Origin: Morinoia aosen
Lineage: Eukaryota; Arthropoda; Malacostraca; Amphipoda; Talitridae
DNA length: 64,000 nucleotides
Direction: 5' to 3'
Assembly: GCA_030386875.1 (NCBI GenBank)
Contig: CM059571.1
Location: 26,220,355 to 26,284,354 of the forward strand
Positions 22,545-35,391 of the stretch are shown in pieces (positions within the stretch are counted from its first letter, which is position 1; each line of letters opens with the position of its first letter). The position numbers were made by a program, and so were the translations under genes. The notes below the pieces were generated by a model. It was not told the DNA's origin and made no database searches. It saw only the letters and a list, made by a program, of their open reading frames with translations.

Positions 22545-24905
22545 GATCTTGAATGAATAACAACTTCCTAAGTCCCCCGCGAAATGTCCGGAAAGTAGAA
22601 CCCGCATGCTGCGATGCCGGGAGCCACAGATAAATAACTGACAATACTTGATTGACAACTGGTCTTTAGTCAATGATTTAAATAAGGAATGGATTTTACA
22701 CATATTTCCGTTCACATTTAATTTGCGATTAAAAGTAAAGTTTCATGATGAAAAGAAAAAATTAGTACAATGGTATTACTGAGAAACTTGGTACGAAGGC
22801 TAAGTATTATTACAAATTACTAAGACAAATTCTGGCAGGTCTATTGCATGAGGACATAATATGAATGAAAATATGATAATTCTAGTGATTTGACTCTATT
22901 TACATTGCCTGATTTTTATTTTCTAACATTAGTATGTAACTCTAAAGACTTGGAAGAAGGCTGCTCCAAATTAACCTCCAAAATTTTCGTCAGCCATCTT
23001 TTGTTATACGAGTACAACGCAAAATATTTTCAAGTCAAAACACTTCCTAGAGACTTGGACGATCATGCAAGCGTGATTTCAGCTGTATGTATAGCATGTT
23101 TTTCATAATTTTTCTAAGTGGGTATTATATGTACCCACCAAGAACTTGAAGTGAGGGTTGAATTCTGTGTTCACCCTCGCATTATGAAGGATTGTTCATT
23201 GACCTTTTATAAAAATTAATACGAAACATTCTGCTCAATCCATATCATTATTATACACCCGTAAAAAGTAAACCATTATTTGTATATTTTTGGAACGATG
23301 CCTACAATGAAAGAACAACCAGTGAAAGAGATGCGAATTAATTAAAATTAATTCGCCGATCAATTTGATTACCTATTTTGTAAAGAACTTCGTTTTTCTT
23401 TAGTTGCCTAAAGGGTAGTTCGAAAACGCACTGGCTTGTCCAAACAATTTCAGTAACAATATTATACAAAAATTTAACATTTAGCACTAAAACCAAATTT
23501 TAATGAAGTCGCTCTGACAGTCCTTTGGAGGACACGTGCCGCATTAGGTAGTGTTCATATGTTTTGGTCAACATTGTTGTTTCTCGTTAAGTATGCACTT
23601 TAGTTTCACAAATAATATGCTTTAATGAACTGATTCACCGAAGAATTCTAAAACCAATCAAATACATCGAATCTCTTTAGGAATTATTACAAGCTATAAG
23701 TAGGCTATGAAGGACCGGCAGAGAAGGTTCAAAATCTTACCGGATTATTAGCTTCTTTCGTGCGTACTCTTCCGTGGAACGACATCAAATGAAACAAGTA
23801 GGGCGCGAACCCCGACTTCAATTTGCCTCGATAAAATATGCTTACCACACACGCGTGAGCATCGCTGCGTATTTCCTATCCTTATTCATTTCTCATCATT
23901 TTTTTAGAAACTGACCGAAATATTAGCAAGTCTCTGTGATATCAGAGGTTATGTACATTTTTTCCATTTTTTTTGGGTAGAATGACTGAAGGGTTAACCA
24001 TATTATTTTAGATGTGTTTATTTCGTTCTGTCTTCATTTACACTGGCTAAACTTCTCTGCACAAGAGATATTTCGAAATTACTCGTAGGATTCGTGTTTG
24101 GAAAAACTATCGTCGAGAAATTTAATTCTTCAGTCGAGGGACATTGAATGTCAGCTTTTGGGCTCTAAGCACTAGCGATCTCGGTTCAATTTCATTTTCA
24201 GTTTTCTTAGAGACAATTTAACTTGATGCTGATTTGGCTGATGTATTTAAATGGCTTAAGCCGGAGCCAATTACGACCATTTCGAGTACATTGTGCAAGA
24301 CGTTTTTACTCTTCCATCGCTCGTATAACACATGAATCTCAATTTATTGCACAGTAGAAGCTCCTGTCAGAAGTAGAAGCTCCTGTAACCTGTACACAGC
24401 TACGAACAAAAACGTCATCTGGAACTGAAAAGACTAAAATGTTTGCAGTAAATATGTATGATATTTCTGAGACACTACTATAGGCCCTCCTTCCTGTAAA
24501 TTCTGATCTTGAATACGGGACTGTTTCACCAAACTTATAGTTCACGTACACTTGATCATACTTCGGTAATTTTCCCTCTTCTGCTCAATTTTACAGATAT
24601 GTAGCCATCATCACCACTCTTAATTAATTTCTCTTTTCGCACAAATTTTATCAAATAAGTTAGAATTCTGTTAGCGAGCAAAACATTCTAAAATGGCCTT
24701 GAAAAATCTAAATTATAAATAGTTAATGAGCGTTTTTAGTATCTCTTCAGTAGAATGAGAAAGATTTTTCAGGCAGTTTCATCATCAAAGGACAACACTG
24801 GCTTCATTGCATTTTGGACTGCATCAGAATATCATGAAACTGAGCATGGCATTAGAATGATTGCGTCACTTGCCCAACTACTTGTAGTACACATTCCTTT
24901 TACTA
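22545..24905. other. No feature seen
   Basis: AT-rich sequence. A direct duplication of AGAAGCTCCTGT about 19 bp apart occurs near 24356-24388. Nothing else is recognised. Confidence 0.4.
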
Positions 24906-24976
24906 AAAATTTTAAAGCGAAGAAAATGCTAACAAAATTAGTCATTTTTATTCAAAAAAGAACGAAAAATTGAATA

Positions 24977-25003
24977 CGTTTTGGAGACCAGCTCCATCAT
25001 CAG
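24977..25003 (-). ncRNA. Hammerhead-ribozyme-like core, mutated
   Basis: On the minus strand CTGATGA matches the CUGANGA core exactly. It is followed by TGGAG-loop-CTCCA, a perfect 5-bp stem II, and then AAAAC where GAAAC is expected. The G-to-A change at the general-base guanosine would abolish cleavage. Hammerheads in this position are known for Penelope-like elements. Confidence 0.5.
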
Positions 25004-25151
25004 TTCTGTAAAATACAAGGTATAATTAATCTAACGTAAGGACGAAAACACGGTCGGTAATAAATTCCAGAATATACAAAAAAATAACAACTATGCATTA
25101 ACTATCTGGAGGGGATAGGAGCTAAGCATGATGTTTATAATGGGCTTTTCC

Positions 25152-25490
25152 TTAATAATAAGCAAAGATTCTATAAATCCTAAGGTCAAACTCTCGGAAA
25201 GAATTGTCAATTATTTTAAAATCACCATCACGAATTATTGCACTACACTTCTCGACGTGGCTGCGTATTGCTGAATGAGGAGGATGAGCCAACAAGTTAC
25301 CAGTACGAAAACTTCTTCCGCGGTGCTCCGCCACTCTTGCGTAAAAATTGCGAGACGTCATGCCGACGTGCGCCAATGCGCACTGCGGAAAACTATAATT
25401 ATACACAACAGAAGAGCTCATGAGCCCGGGAATCAAGTCCTTGTACCGAAAAAATGAACCAATATTTGCTTTGCTAGTAACAAGCATCAT
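25152..25490 (-). pseudogene. GIY-YIG endonuclease domain of a Penelope-like element
   Basis: The 112-codon frame shows SSVVYNY, then LAHVGMTSRNFYARVAEHRG and GRSFRT. This is the same order as in the copy at 17763-17910, with the GIY-YIG strand (AHVGMT), the conserved arginines and the EH pair. The N-terminal reverse transcriptase is absent. The frame is undisturbed over the domain, so truncation is the main damage. Confidence 0.85.
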
Positions 25491-25500
25491 CGAACCCTTT

Positions 25501-26212
25501 TTTATTATCTGTTCCTTTGATCATCTGCAAAATAAAATTGTTTCATTCCAAAATACATCTAGCACAGCTTACATTCCACCCGCATTTATTACGCGCTGAA
25601 AAAGCACGCTTCTCATCGCTAGATAACTATGACCGACGTTGCGCCGTACGTCTTCTGCGTGTTCTTACTTCCAATCATCCTCAACTGGAAAGCCTCACCT
25701 AATATTCCAAACAGCCCCTCGTTCTAGATCCTTCTCTAAAGACTGATGCCTATTCCGGCACTGTGACTATCCCTAGAGAAGCCCTTAGCATTCTTCCGCG
25801 TAAACATATCAATTTTATATGTACTGTATATCTATTACCCTCATCCCCAAGTGTCGAGCACCCCTCAATTCAGAATTGAATTTACAGGATATCATTCATG
25901 TTTAAAAGTTCAATTGTGCCCACAAAGTCTGCTCTTGAGACAGCATCCCCACGCTTCACCCCCTGAGCTGTCATAACATATATACCTTCCCACGCCTCGG
26001 GGTAACTCTCATTTCTTCTTCCCCAAATCGAATAATACCCGAGTACTTCTGGCGTCGCTGTTTTTCTGGCGCTTTAATTCTTTTGCTTCATACAATGAGA
26101 TGACAAAGTTTCTAATATATATTACGCTTATGTTTTCGTTTCGTAACGCTAAACGTTTCGAGGCCGAGGGTAAGGGACGGCCAAGCATACATAGCTCTGG
26201 GATGGAGGTATA
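25501..26212. other. No feature seen
   Basis: Slightly GC-richer at 25560-25780, but frames are short and no domain is recognised. Confidence 0.4.
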
Positions 26213-26215
26213 CTT

Positions 26216-26286
26216 CGTGTTCGGGTAATTGATTGAGGGGGCCTCTATAGCAAGCTAGCGGAGGAAGAACGCTCTGCACACCGTGC
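26216..26286. repeat. 71-bp dispersed repeat, copy 1
   Basis: A block from CGTGTTCGGGTAATTGATTG to CACCGTGCA is nearly identical to 28343-28421, while the flanks do not match. On the minus strand both copies encode PPLACYRGPLNQLPEH, but the near-identity at DNA level gives no sign of protein selection. Confidence 0.85.
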
Positions 26287-26289
26287 ATT

Positions 26290-28340
26290 CTTTTCGCAAG
26301 GACATTGGTTGTTCCTTTTGTATTTTCAAAATAGCTCATAATAGTGGAAATTAGTGTTGTGTGACTCACCATAAAAGATCAGAAGATCTAGACCTCCTCG
26401 ATTGTATTTGACATATTCAATTATAGTACGATTAGCTTCCCCGCATTCACATTATGTACCAACGCCCAAACAGACTCGTTGGATAAATCCTCATTATTAC
26501 TCTCATGTCTAATCTAGCTTCTTATGTATCAGTATAGTAATACACAATTGTCAGCGTTCATCAATTTCAATAGTGAAATAACTTCTTCCATGTTTTAATT
26601 CCCTTTGTAAGGTGGGATAAGTGAAAGCGAGGAATGGAAAAGAAGAGATGAAATCTGTGAATGATACGGACGAAACTGATTTCATTGAAGAGACGGTTGT
26701 ATTGATGTACTGGTCACGCTGACCTAAAATAGTAACTTGATCACTATGACTGAAATGAATTATTCGATCACGTTACTCATTAAATAAATTACGTAATAAT
26801 ATCATACTGATAATACATAGTTTGTCTCATTGGTGGTTAGAGGTAATGGATGGCAAAAAATTTCAGTAAAATGATTCCCGATAAAACGTAATTCGGATCT
26901 TGCTGAATCTTGCCTCAACAATTGATGCCGCAACAGTACGACCGAGAAAACTAATTAAAATAGCCTATAACGCAGTGCATCAAAAATATGCCTACTGCAT
27001 CGAAAAAATAATCCGACGAGGCAAAGACAATTCTACCCGCTAATAAGAGGCATAAATAATACTGACATGTGAATGCCGGCAAATAGTGGTACTTGACTCA
27101 TTCGTTCGCTTCCGGAAGACGATTGGAATGAAAACTTCCTATCTCGTTAATGAGTAACTTGGAGTTTGTGCATAACACTTCATATTTTATATCAAGAGGT
27201 TTTAGTTAAAATAATTTCTCGTCGTGCCCGAAAGGCAGGCGACGCGACAGCGACCTCCCGTGTCTCACAGCTGTGATCAAGAATGTCCCGTCTCAGTCTT
27301 AAGAAGGACGCGCGTTCTTTATCCCACGCTTGTAACGATACGGTTCAGATCGAACGTCTTTAGCAAGAATCATCCTCTGATGATTACACATTTAAGTTTG
27401 ATGTTATATCGAAACGTTGATATTCATAGAAATGATTCGCTGATAACATCTTAAATAATTTCGCTAAGAAATATACTATCGAATAATGACTGAAGGAGAA
27501 TATTAAAAATAGGACTCCCCCTTGCCGTCAAAAAACGGCATCTTCTATGAGTGGCGAGTCTTCGTTATAATTTGTTTGATCCGTCGTTGGAATTTGATGT
27601 CTGTACATGTAGGCCTCGCAGCAAGGAGAAATGTCGTCCGTTCGGTTAGAGTGAGGGGGAGCAGCTTACACTTCTTCATTCGAATATGATCCTTTCGTAT
27701 GGGAACGTATCTAGAGCCTCATGAAATGATTCATAACATATATTCCATGCGAATCATTGGCATTTTTAAGGCATTATTGGGAGAACTTGAACCAAACACA
27801 TTCCTCCTCTTCTAACATTGATTTGAATCTAATATATAAGGGGTCGTGGGATAATTACGACAAAAACTTCAGCATTGAAACACCGGGTCAACGTCTAACA
27901 CAATATTGACCCCATGAACGTTCAGGTAATTTTCTTTTCAAAATAAAGATTCAATTTTCACCTTATTGTAAAAACTTCGGCTCATGCTTGTAAAATAGTT
28001 TCTAGTAATCAACAGGAGAGCCAGTAGATCAAGTTTTGTCAACCTGACAAGCCAAGCTGTGATTGAAGTATATAGTGAAATATTTATACCATATGTACAT
28101 ATTCATTTACTCCTAATTACGAAAACTAGGTTAGAGGGTCAATGGCTGGTGGCTACAACCCTTCGTCATTCGCAGTGCTGACCCAGACTCAACACCAGTA
28201 AAAAACGTGAGCTACAGCCAACTTACTCTACAGTTAATTAAGTCGAACGAAGGCAGGAGCAGAGAGTTTGTTGTACAGAGCAGGCGCCAAAACAACAGAC
28301 TTGGGTAGCGACGTGAGAGCTCAGTGCGTTTACGCTGCAT
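26290..28340. other. No feature seen
   Basis: AT-rich sequence between the two copies of the dispersed block. No coding signature was found. Confidence 0.4.
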
Positions 28341-28342
28341 AT

Positions 28343-28421
28343 CGTGTTCGGGTAATTGATTGAGGGGGCCTCTATAGCAAGCTAGCGGAGGAAAAACGCT
28401 CTGCACTGTGCACACCGTGCA
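28343..28421. repeat. 79-bp dispersed repeat, copy 2
   Basis: Same orientation as the copy at 26216-26286. It differs by one substitution (GGAAAAACG for GGAAGAACG) and by a small TGTGCA duplication at its right end. The sharp boundaries suggest a short mobile or templated insertion. Confidence 0.85.
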
Positions 28422-31400
28422 AGTCAATGCTCTGCGAGAAAAGTGTCACGCAAAAAGAGAGGTAAGAGATGTAGGAGCCACGCGGTTCCTGCATCAACGG
28501 CAAAAAAAGTAATTTCCGAGCTGATGCTTACATAACCGAATTTACCCATGTGTTCTCCAAAACGACCAGATTACAGCGTTACGTAAATGGCTTCTCGAAT
28601 TTAGGCAGCTCAGTATTAGAAAAGCCACAATACGTGAGGATGTAGTTGCTCGTGCAAATCTGCAATACTACGGCAAATGTGCTTCAGTTAAGCTGGGTTT
28701 CTCGTTCGTTTTACGACGACGTAACGTCATTGAAGTTCAAGTTAGTGAAGATCGAGATATTGGATGTATTGAATATATTAGAACACATTGAGTATAATTC
28801 TTCATCATTTTCCGCTACAAGTAGCGCTGAAATTCTAACAGTAAAATTGTATAGTGAGTGTTTTTCGCAATAATTTTCCAATAAATACTTTACTTTTCAT
28901 TTTTTACTAGGACTTATGCCTTGAATTTCAACCTGTATTTTAACCCTTGACATGATGACCTGAATAAGATTTCCACAATTGATTCGACACTCACTGCGGT
29001 GGTGTTAGTTTGCGTACGTTTTAACAAGGAGTAATTAATAGTAAAAAATAGTGCAAATTTCACATTCAGCTTAATAAAATTATTTATGAATTAGTGTGTG
29101 AGTTGAAAAATTTACAAATTGACTACAAAGCAAGCTCTCCTCTGAGCTCTTAATATTTTGTTTATCAATTGGTCAATAACTCGCTTAATGAATGGTGTAA
29201 TTAAATACCATAATTGGGTATTGCGTAATATCATCTCAGTCATAATTTTACAATTCATGTCTAAGGATGAGATGGGGTGAGAAACTGAGAAATGTCGTTT
29301 GTGCAAATCGTACAGCGTCCGACCGCGATGTGGGTTGACGGCCTTGTGGCACTTCAGCTGCATGAGCACGGCCGGCAGCACTGAGCTTGCAAGGACACTT
29401 CAGATCTCCGCATCTAAGCTGCTGGTACCTTTATATTGTAACAGTGAGCAGGATATTACAAAAGAATTGGCAGCAGTGAGATCAACCGAAAAATTCTGAA
29501 ACCTGTATCATTAGAACGTTTATCTTGAAAAATTCGGAACTACAATTTCATGAACTCCACAAGAAAATCATCCTGAAAATGCGAAATTGCTGGAACTTAT
29601 ATGGCATAGAAAAGCTGCGCCCACTCGGAGGATAATGATGCTGCGGGCTGTTGGTGTAAAGGGAGTATGAAAGCGGTATGAATCATTCCGTAAGTTTGCA
29701 ACTAATTATGTCGAGTTGGTCTGACTGAACAACGTCGTCAGGTTACGCTAGAATGAATTGAAATTTTAAGATATCTGTAACGCGTTGCTGAGCAGCTTTT
29801 GTTTTTACAGTTTCCTGAAAAGACATAACCTACTTCAATTTCGCAAGATCACAACTTTTCCTCCGATGTTCTAATTTTGTATGATATTAAACTATTAAAC
29901 TGTTTTACATGAAATTTAATAAGAGTAGTTTTCTTCTTCAACTTTATTAAGCCTGGTTATTTGTATGCATATGGTTAATCTTGGGTATTTTTCATTCTTG
30001 ATAATTTTTTTTATCGCTACTCCTAATTTCATGTATTTGTTGACAACCGAACAAAATCGAGTCATTTTCGGTCCCCTTGGCCTAACGAAACAGCAAGCGA
30101 GCTTTTGGTAACAACGTTGTTAATGCCAAAACTGTTCAGAGATGTTGCAAAGATTCCTCATAGGAACCCCCAACCTACGGTCTCCAGGAAGCACAAGCCT
30201 CTAGAGCTACTGCCGACCAGTGGCAGCGTCTGATGGTGAAATTTAACCCCGTCCCCTCTATACTACTGAAATCTCTCATACTGATCATTACTAGTTCAAG
30301 CATTTCGAACTTTTTATCCGCGATAAAATATTCTTAAATAAAGAAAGTGTAGTTGAAGCATTTATACAGCAAATGCGCGAAAAAAATGACAAGTTCATTG
30401 CAGGTGGAATATGTGCTTCAGAAAAACGTTGGGCGAAGGTCATAGAGAAAGAATAATAATATTTTGATTAAAATGAACACTTTACGGTAATTATTTTCTT
30501 TTGCTTTCGCGAGACAGCCTGATATATGTGCTGTACCTCACAAAAAAACGAAAATCTACGGACGCTCACTTATTTTGAATTGGCGTTTATTCCTTGTCCT
30601 TTTTTCAAATTTACGTTTAAGTTAATTCTTGGGTTACTTTAATTCATGTAGTTTAATAATTTCTTTCAAGAATATTTTTCATCTTCGATGATTTGTTATT
30701 AATTGCCTATATCGGCTTAAAGACTGATTGCCTTGATGCTACATTATACGTCTTAAAAACTCGTTTTATGAAATCTTTTGTTTCAGCTCTTTTCTTTCTC
30801 TTTCCTAGAGATTTGACTCCCTCTTCGTGACCAGTCTCTCTTTATCCTCAATAGAGACCCAAAAGTCCCGTAACAATCAATTCAACATTTGACTCATGAG
30901 TCAAAAACTGAAAGCCGCCGTCTTTTCCTCAAAATGTGTCTATTTACCTCAGTAATGAGTCTCCTAATACAAACAGCAAAATATAGTGTACACACTTGAA
31001 CAGTAGTAAAGTTTTACTGCTGTTCAGCAGCTAGATTCTCCCTGGAAAACTCCCCAGCCCGCGTATTATTTTATTTTGTTCATTAGCCCCTGCGTTCTGC
31101 TCAATCAGGACTGAGCGGTATAGAGCGTAGCTCATCCCAACCGGACACACGTCATGGCATGACAGACGTCAACGTCAACAAGTGAGTGAGGTTTCGAGCT
31201 GATGTGCTAGTGCCTACCTCTGCGAGGGCAGTAAATCTCAAGGTGTTTCATGAAATAGTTTGGTCATACTATGCAGTAGTAGAGGTGATGGACTTAGGTT
31301 ACGTGATGTAATGAGCGACTGGAAAACCACTCCGAGAGCTGCAACAATTGAGGTGCATTATAGAGTAATTACGACTATTGTTGCAGCGCCTGAAATACAA

Positions 31401-31826
31401 GACAAAAAACCAAAATCGATTTCACAGTAATCTTGTTGTCAATTGTTTTGTCTGTGGTTATGCTACAGTTAACGCTGTCTTAATAGAAGGAGAAAGTGGA
31501 CGAGAAAACGACGGTAGACTTTAACTCGGAAAAAATTTAACAGTCTATCCAACGCTGATTGGAGAAACTGAAAATAGTATTTTCAAAATTGATGGGGAAC
31601 ATCCAAAATACATTCTACAAAATACAGAGTAAATTTAAGAATGATGAAATCACTGTTTCGTTAGTTGTGAATTTATTTTTATGTCGTAAAACCTCATGTG
31701 GATGACATTATAGCAGCGAGAAGCTGCAAAGTACACATGACATTTAGTTTTTTTTAAGTCTCGAAAAATTATTCAATAAATAAATGAGTTTGCTATTACC
31801 ATCACCATTTGAACGTAAGATATAAG
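28422..31826. other. No feature seen
   Basis: AT-rich sequence. A GC-richer patch at 29290-29420 is open for about 30 codons only. No transposon ends or RNA motifs recognised. Confidence 0.4.
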
Positions 31827-31828
31827 TA

Positions 31829-32514
31829 TTAGGTTTGGAAAAAGTTCATTCGTTTTTCGAATGTCATCTTTCCGACCTTCTAAAGGTTGTTTTTATACTC
31901 TTATTCTTTAAATCCTGTATTCGGTACAGCGAGCATTTTAACACTAATGTGTAATAATCCTCCGAGTAGAGAGGTTCTAACTTTTTGGATGACATTCGAT
32001 CCATTGAAAGTGTAATCTTTTTGAACTTCTTTCTTCGAATAGAGCCATCAATGCAGAGGTTTACCATGAACAACGAAAATTTGAGAGCTGTCCTCCATCA
32101 GAAACGGCCGAATCTGGTTACTCATGGCGTTGCATTTCACCACGACAGTGCAAGGCGACACACTGCTCTGACTACTAGGGAGAAGTGGTTGCGACGTGAA
32201 TTAATGGGAGATTTTGCCTCACCCTCCATGTACCCCAGATTTGATTCCTTCTTATTACTATCCATTTCGGTCACTGCAAAATTCAATGAATAGGAATAGA
32301 TTTGATTCTGGTGAAGACGCGACAAGTCTCTATGAAATATTCTCCACTAATAAAGACCCAAAATTCTTCGAACAGGGGCTTAAGAATCTACCTATAACAG
32401 ATGGCGAATTATGATAGAAAGAAATGGTAACTATTATGTTGACAAAATACATTCTTCCAATTTTGAGGGTTTAATTTCAGCTTAAAAAACGAACGAACTT
32501 TTTGGCCACCCTAG
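31829..32514 (+). mobile_element. mariner element, internally deleted
   Basis: The left end TTAGGTTTGGAAAAAGTTCA and the inverted right end (CTAGGGTGGCCAAAAAGTTC when reversed) match canonical mariner termini, and TA lies on both sides (31827-31828, 32515-32516). At 686 bp it is about half the usual 1.3 kb. The right half retains transposase coding; the left third does not read as the N-terminus. Confidence 0.88.
32069..32450 (+). pseudogene. mariner transposase C-terminal half, frameshifted
   Basis: A frame starting at NNENLRAVLHQKRPNL reaches FHHDSARRHTAL, which holds the second catalytic aspartate. After a frameshift near 32200 the other frame gives PHPPCTPDLIPSYYYPFRSL with the third aspartate, then FDSGEDA and, after stops near 32412, the expected IERNGNYY-type ending. 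The N-terminal DNA-binding part and first aspartate are absent. Confidence 0.85.
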
Positions 32515-33188
32515 TATTAATATTTTCGATACATCGCAAAGCGGTATTTTAATTCTTATTTTTGTAGTGTTACTTCATCAGATCATACATTCAGATAGAG
32601 ACAATTAACTGTGTTAAGCGGTCATCCTCAAAATTCTCGAAACGAACAAGTAATTAAGACACACAGGAAAAACATCAAAGATTAATTTCTCTTTAAGTAT
32701 AATGCTGATACACGCTGATATAGGAGAATAACAAGACGGATCACTCTGCTTTCTCTAAATACGTTCAAAGCACTCAACTTAAAAAAGTAAATGGCTGGAC
32801 GCCCTCCACGTGAATTGAAAAGCCAATGTGATATTGGAGAACCAAGTGTTAACCAACATAATGTCGACATTATGAGTGTTGATATCAAAATATCCCTGTA
32901 ATTAAAACATCTCATAGAACGCATTGATTGTAATTGCGATTTTACTTCAAATAACTGTTCAATGGTGAAATTAAATGCGTAATATCATGCAGGTATGCTC
33001 AAAAACTGTTCAGTTAATTCATGATGGATAACCAAAATCACTATTGGCATGAACGAGCTTTCAATGTTGATTCGCTGTTTTGAAAGCACGCCCCAACGGA
33101 CGCACCAAATTATGAAGGAGCTTCTTGCATTTACTTAGAAATTAACTGGCTCTGCGCTCCTACTCAGCTGACTATCATATGTGAGCAC
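32515..33188. other. No feature seen
   Basis: AT-rich sequence between the mariner and the GGAGTC-bearing element. Confidence 0.4.
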
Positions 33189-33204
33189 CAGGGTTCCAGA
33201 GTCG

Positions 33205-33360
33205 GGAGTCGGAGTCGCATTTTTTAGGGTAGAGACGGAGTCGGAGTCGGAGTCGCTTTACTAAATGTGATTGAATCGGAGTCGGAGTCGCCTTTCCTGA
33301 ATGTGGTGGAGTCGGAGTCGAAGTCGTTCATTCGGATGGGGTGGAGTCGAGGTTGGAGTC
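33205..33360. repeat. GGAGTC hexamer array, copy A left end
   Basis: Imperfect runs of GGAGTCGGAGTCG alternate with spacers such as CTTTCCTGAATGTGGT. The composition and spacers match the array at 36362-36532. Confidence 0.9.
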
Positions 33361-34205
33361 GCTATTTTTTGATATCTTCGATTCTAATTTTTGCTAAAAA
33401 TTATTTATTATTGTTTAAAACCGAAATTAAACAAAACAGAGTTAAAATACTTTAAGGAAAGGCTAAAAAACGCAATGTTTTTGTTGATAGTTTTGAACGA
33501 GGTTCAAAACAGCGTATTTATCCCTATTACCTAATAATGTCTTTAAAATCTAGCCATTGTGGGTTCGCACACATATATAAGTGATACCTACGAGTGTGAA
33601 ATGTAATTTTTCCGGAGCAATAATGTGTATTTTACGGCTAAAAAGCCGGACTTAGTAATCGAAAGCACCAAAAATTCATTCTCTTTACTTCTGTTTCGTT
33701 CATTTCCCCTTCAATTACACATAGGATGTAGAAACTAGTAGTAAATGTATTGCAAGTTACTTGTAGAACAGCTTAGCTGATGTAATACATTGCACTCAGA
33801 TAAAGAGTGGTAACTCTGTACGCTCTAAATGGGTCTATATTCCATACCAGAGGTTCCTTATAACGGTCTTTTCTCGTCTTTCTTTTGGTTATGCTTTGGT
33901 ATATGGATTGATAATGACTATATAGTCTTTGCCGAAACCTAGAGGTATGTTGTGATCATATATATTTCTAGTCTTTAGGTTGTGATATATTGATAACGAC
34001 TAGTCTTCGCCAAAACCTGGAGCTCTGGTCTGTCTGATACATAAAGACTTCTAGTTTTCAGATTAAATTATCACTGTTGATAATGAATATTTAACTAGCT
34101 TATTCCGATGTTTATAACTGGAATATTAGTTGATTTTTTCCGCAATATGTAGCACCTATGTACTTCAATTTAATCTCATTGTTTTTGTTTACTTCCTTGT
34201 CTTTA

Positions 34206-35391
34206 AGGACACCGTCTGGGTAGAAATCGGGATAAGTGTTGATTTTCTGTTTTTATATGCATCTTATAGAGGATTTTCTTGCGCTTCCATTAGTACTTTC
34301 CGTCTACGTCTACTCCGAATAGTGCGCCCACCAGAGGGGGGGAAAGCAATGGGGGTGGCGTGACCTTGACCCCTCCCCCCCTCATTATTGGGGGTCAATT
34401 GAGCGTGTTTCTATGCGGTAATGGCAATAGAGTTCGTTCATGGGCTACTCAAAGTGCTTTCATTATTCAAACGAAACACTCTAACGCTGAGTAAATATTT
34501 TTTTATAAGATTTTGACAATTTCAGAATTTAGCTGTTCTGCCGTATCTATGATACCGCAGCTTTCATTCATAGCTCGATGACAGCTGCAGTATCATAGCT
34601 ACAGCTATGGCGAGCACACCAATCCAAAGGGCTTGAAAAGAGCTACAAAACAGAGGAGTTGACTTGAAAAAAACGTATTTTGGTCGAAAAAAATGAAAAA
34701 ATAAAAAAAGTGGTTATTTTGAAGAATTACATGTATTGTCTTTTGTTGTATATTTTTTCCCAGAGTTACAGAGCTACAGCAATGTAAATTATATCAATCG
34801 AAAGGGCTTGAGAAGAGCTACAAACGCTCAAGAGTTCATTTTTGAAAATCTTTTAGTTCAAAAGATAAAAAGAAAAACAATTTTTTTTTGTGAAAAAACA
34901 CGTTTTCCTGGAAACTTGATAATTGGTTTCTCAAATGTATCTTCTTCCACAATTTTAGAGCTACAAGAGTGGTTTATTTACCATTCGATAGGGCTTAGCA
35001 AGGTGTATCCATAAGGGGATACATTTTTCGATACATCTATTATTTTGGAAATTACACGACATGAAAAAAAATGAAAAAACCTCACATTTTTTGAAAAAAA
35101 TATTCTCAAAATCCACAAAAAAAAGTTATCGAAATTCCCTAGCCCTTATGGTTATATAGACATATAAGCAATCTAAAAACGAAATTATGGTTCTGTAACT
35201 TCAAAATTGTAGAAGAAGATAGATTTTAAAAAACCCTATTTTATCATATTTTTCGAAAAAAAAATCTAGTGCATATACAAAAATTTTGTCGAAATAACAA
35301 ATGATCTTTGCACCATTTCACACCTACTGTGAAAATTTCAGAGAAATCCATCCATAAATAATGGACTTTTCTCCAACCCAGACGGTGTCCC
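34206..35391. mobile_element. TA-flanked element with short TIRs, inside copy A
   Basis: The left end is AGGACACCGTCTGGGT and the right end reversed is GGGACACCGTCTGGGT, with TA outside both (34204-34205 and 35392-35393). The aligned position in copy B (near 37187) lacks the insert, which confirms the boundaries. The interior contains about three diverged repeats of roughly 190 bp, each with a GAGCTACA...AAGGGCTT segment followed by A-rich stretches. No transposase is seen. Confidence 0.85.

Larger units (their letters stand above)
24910..25500 (-). mobile_element. Second Penelope-like element fragment, antisense
   Basis: This fragment holds a GIY-YIG endonuclease frame and its 3' untranslated region, which contains a hammerhead-like core. 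It belongs to a different family from the element at 16.5-18.3 kb, because the protein and 3' sequence are clearly diverged. The reverse transcriptase is missing, so the copy is truncated near 25500. Confidence 0.8.

Noticed and set aside
33181-33188. GTGAGCAC as the 8-bp duplication of copy A
   Set aside because: No second copy next to a CCCTG terminus was found to the right, so it cannot be confirmed.
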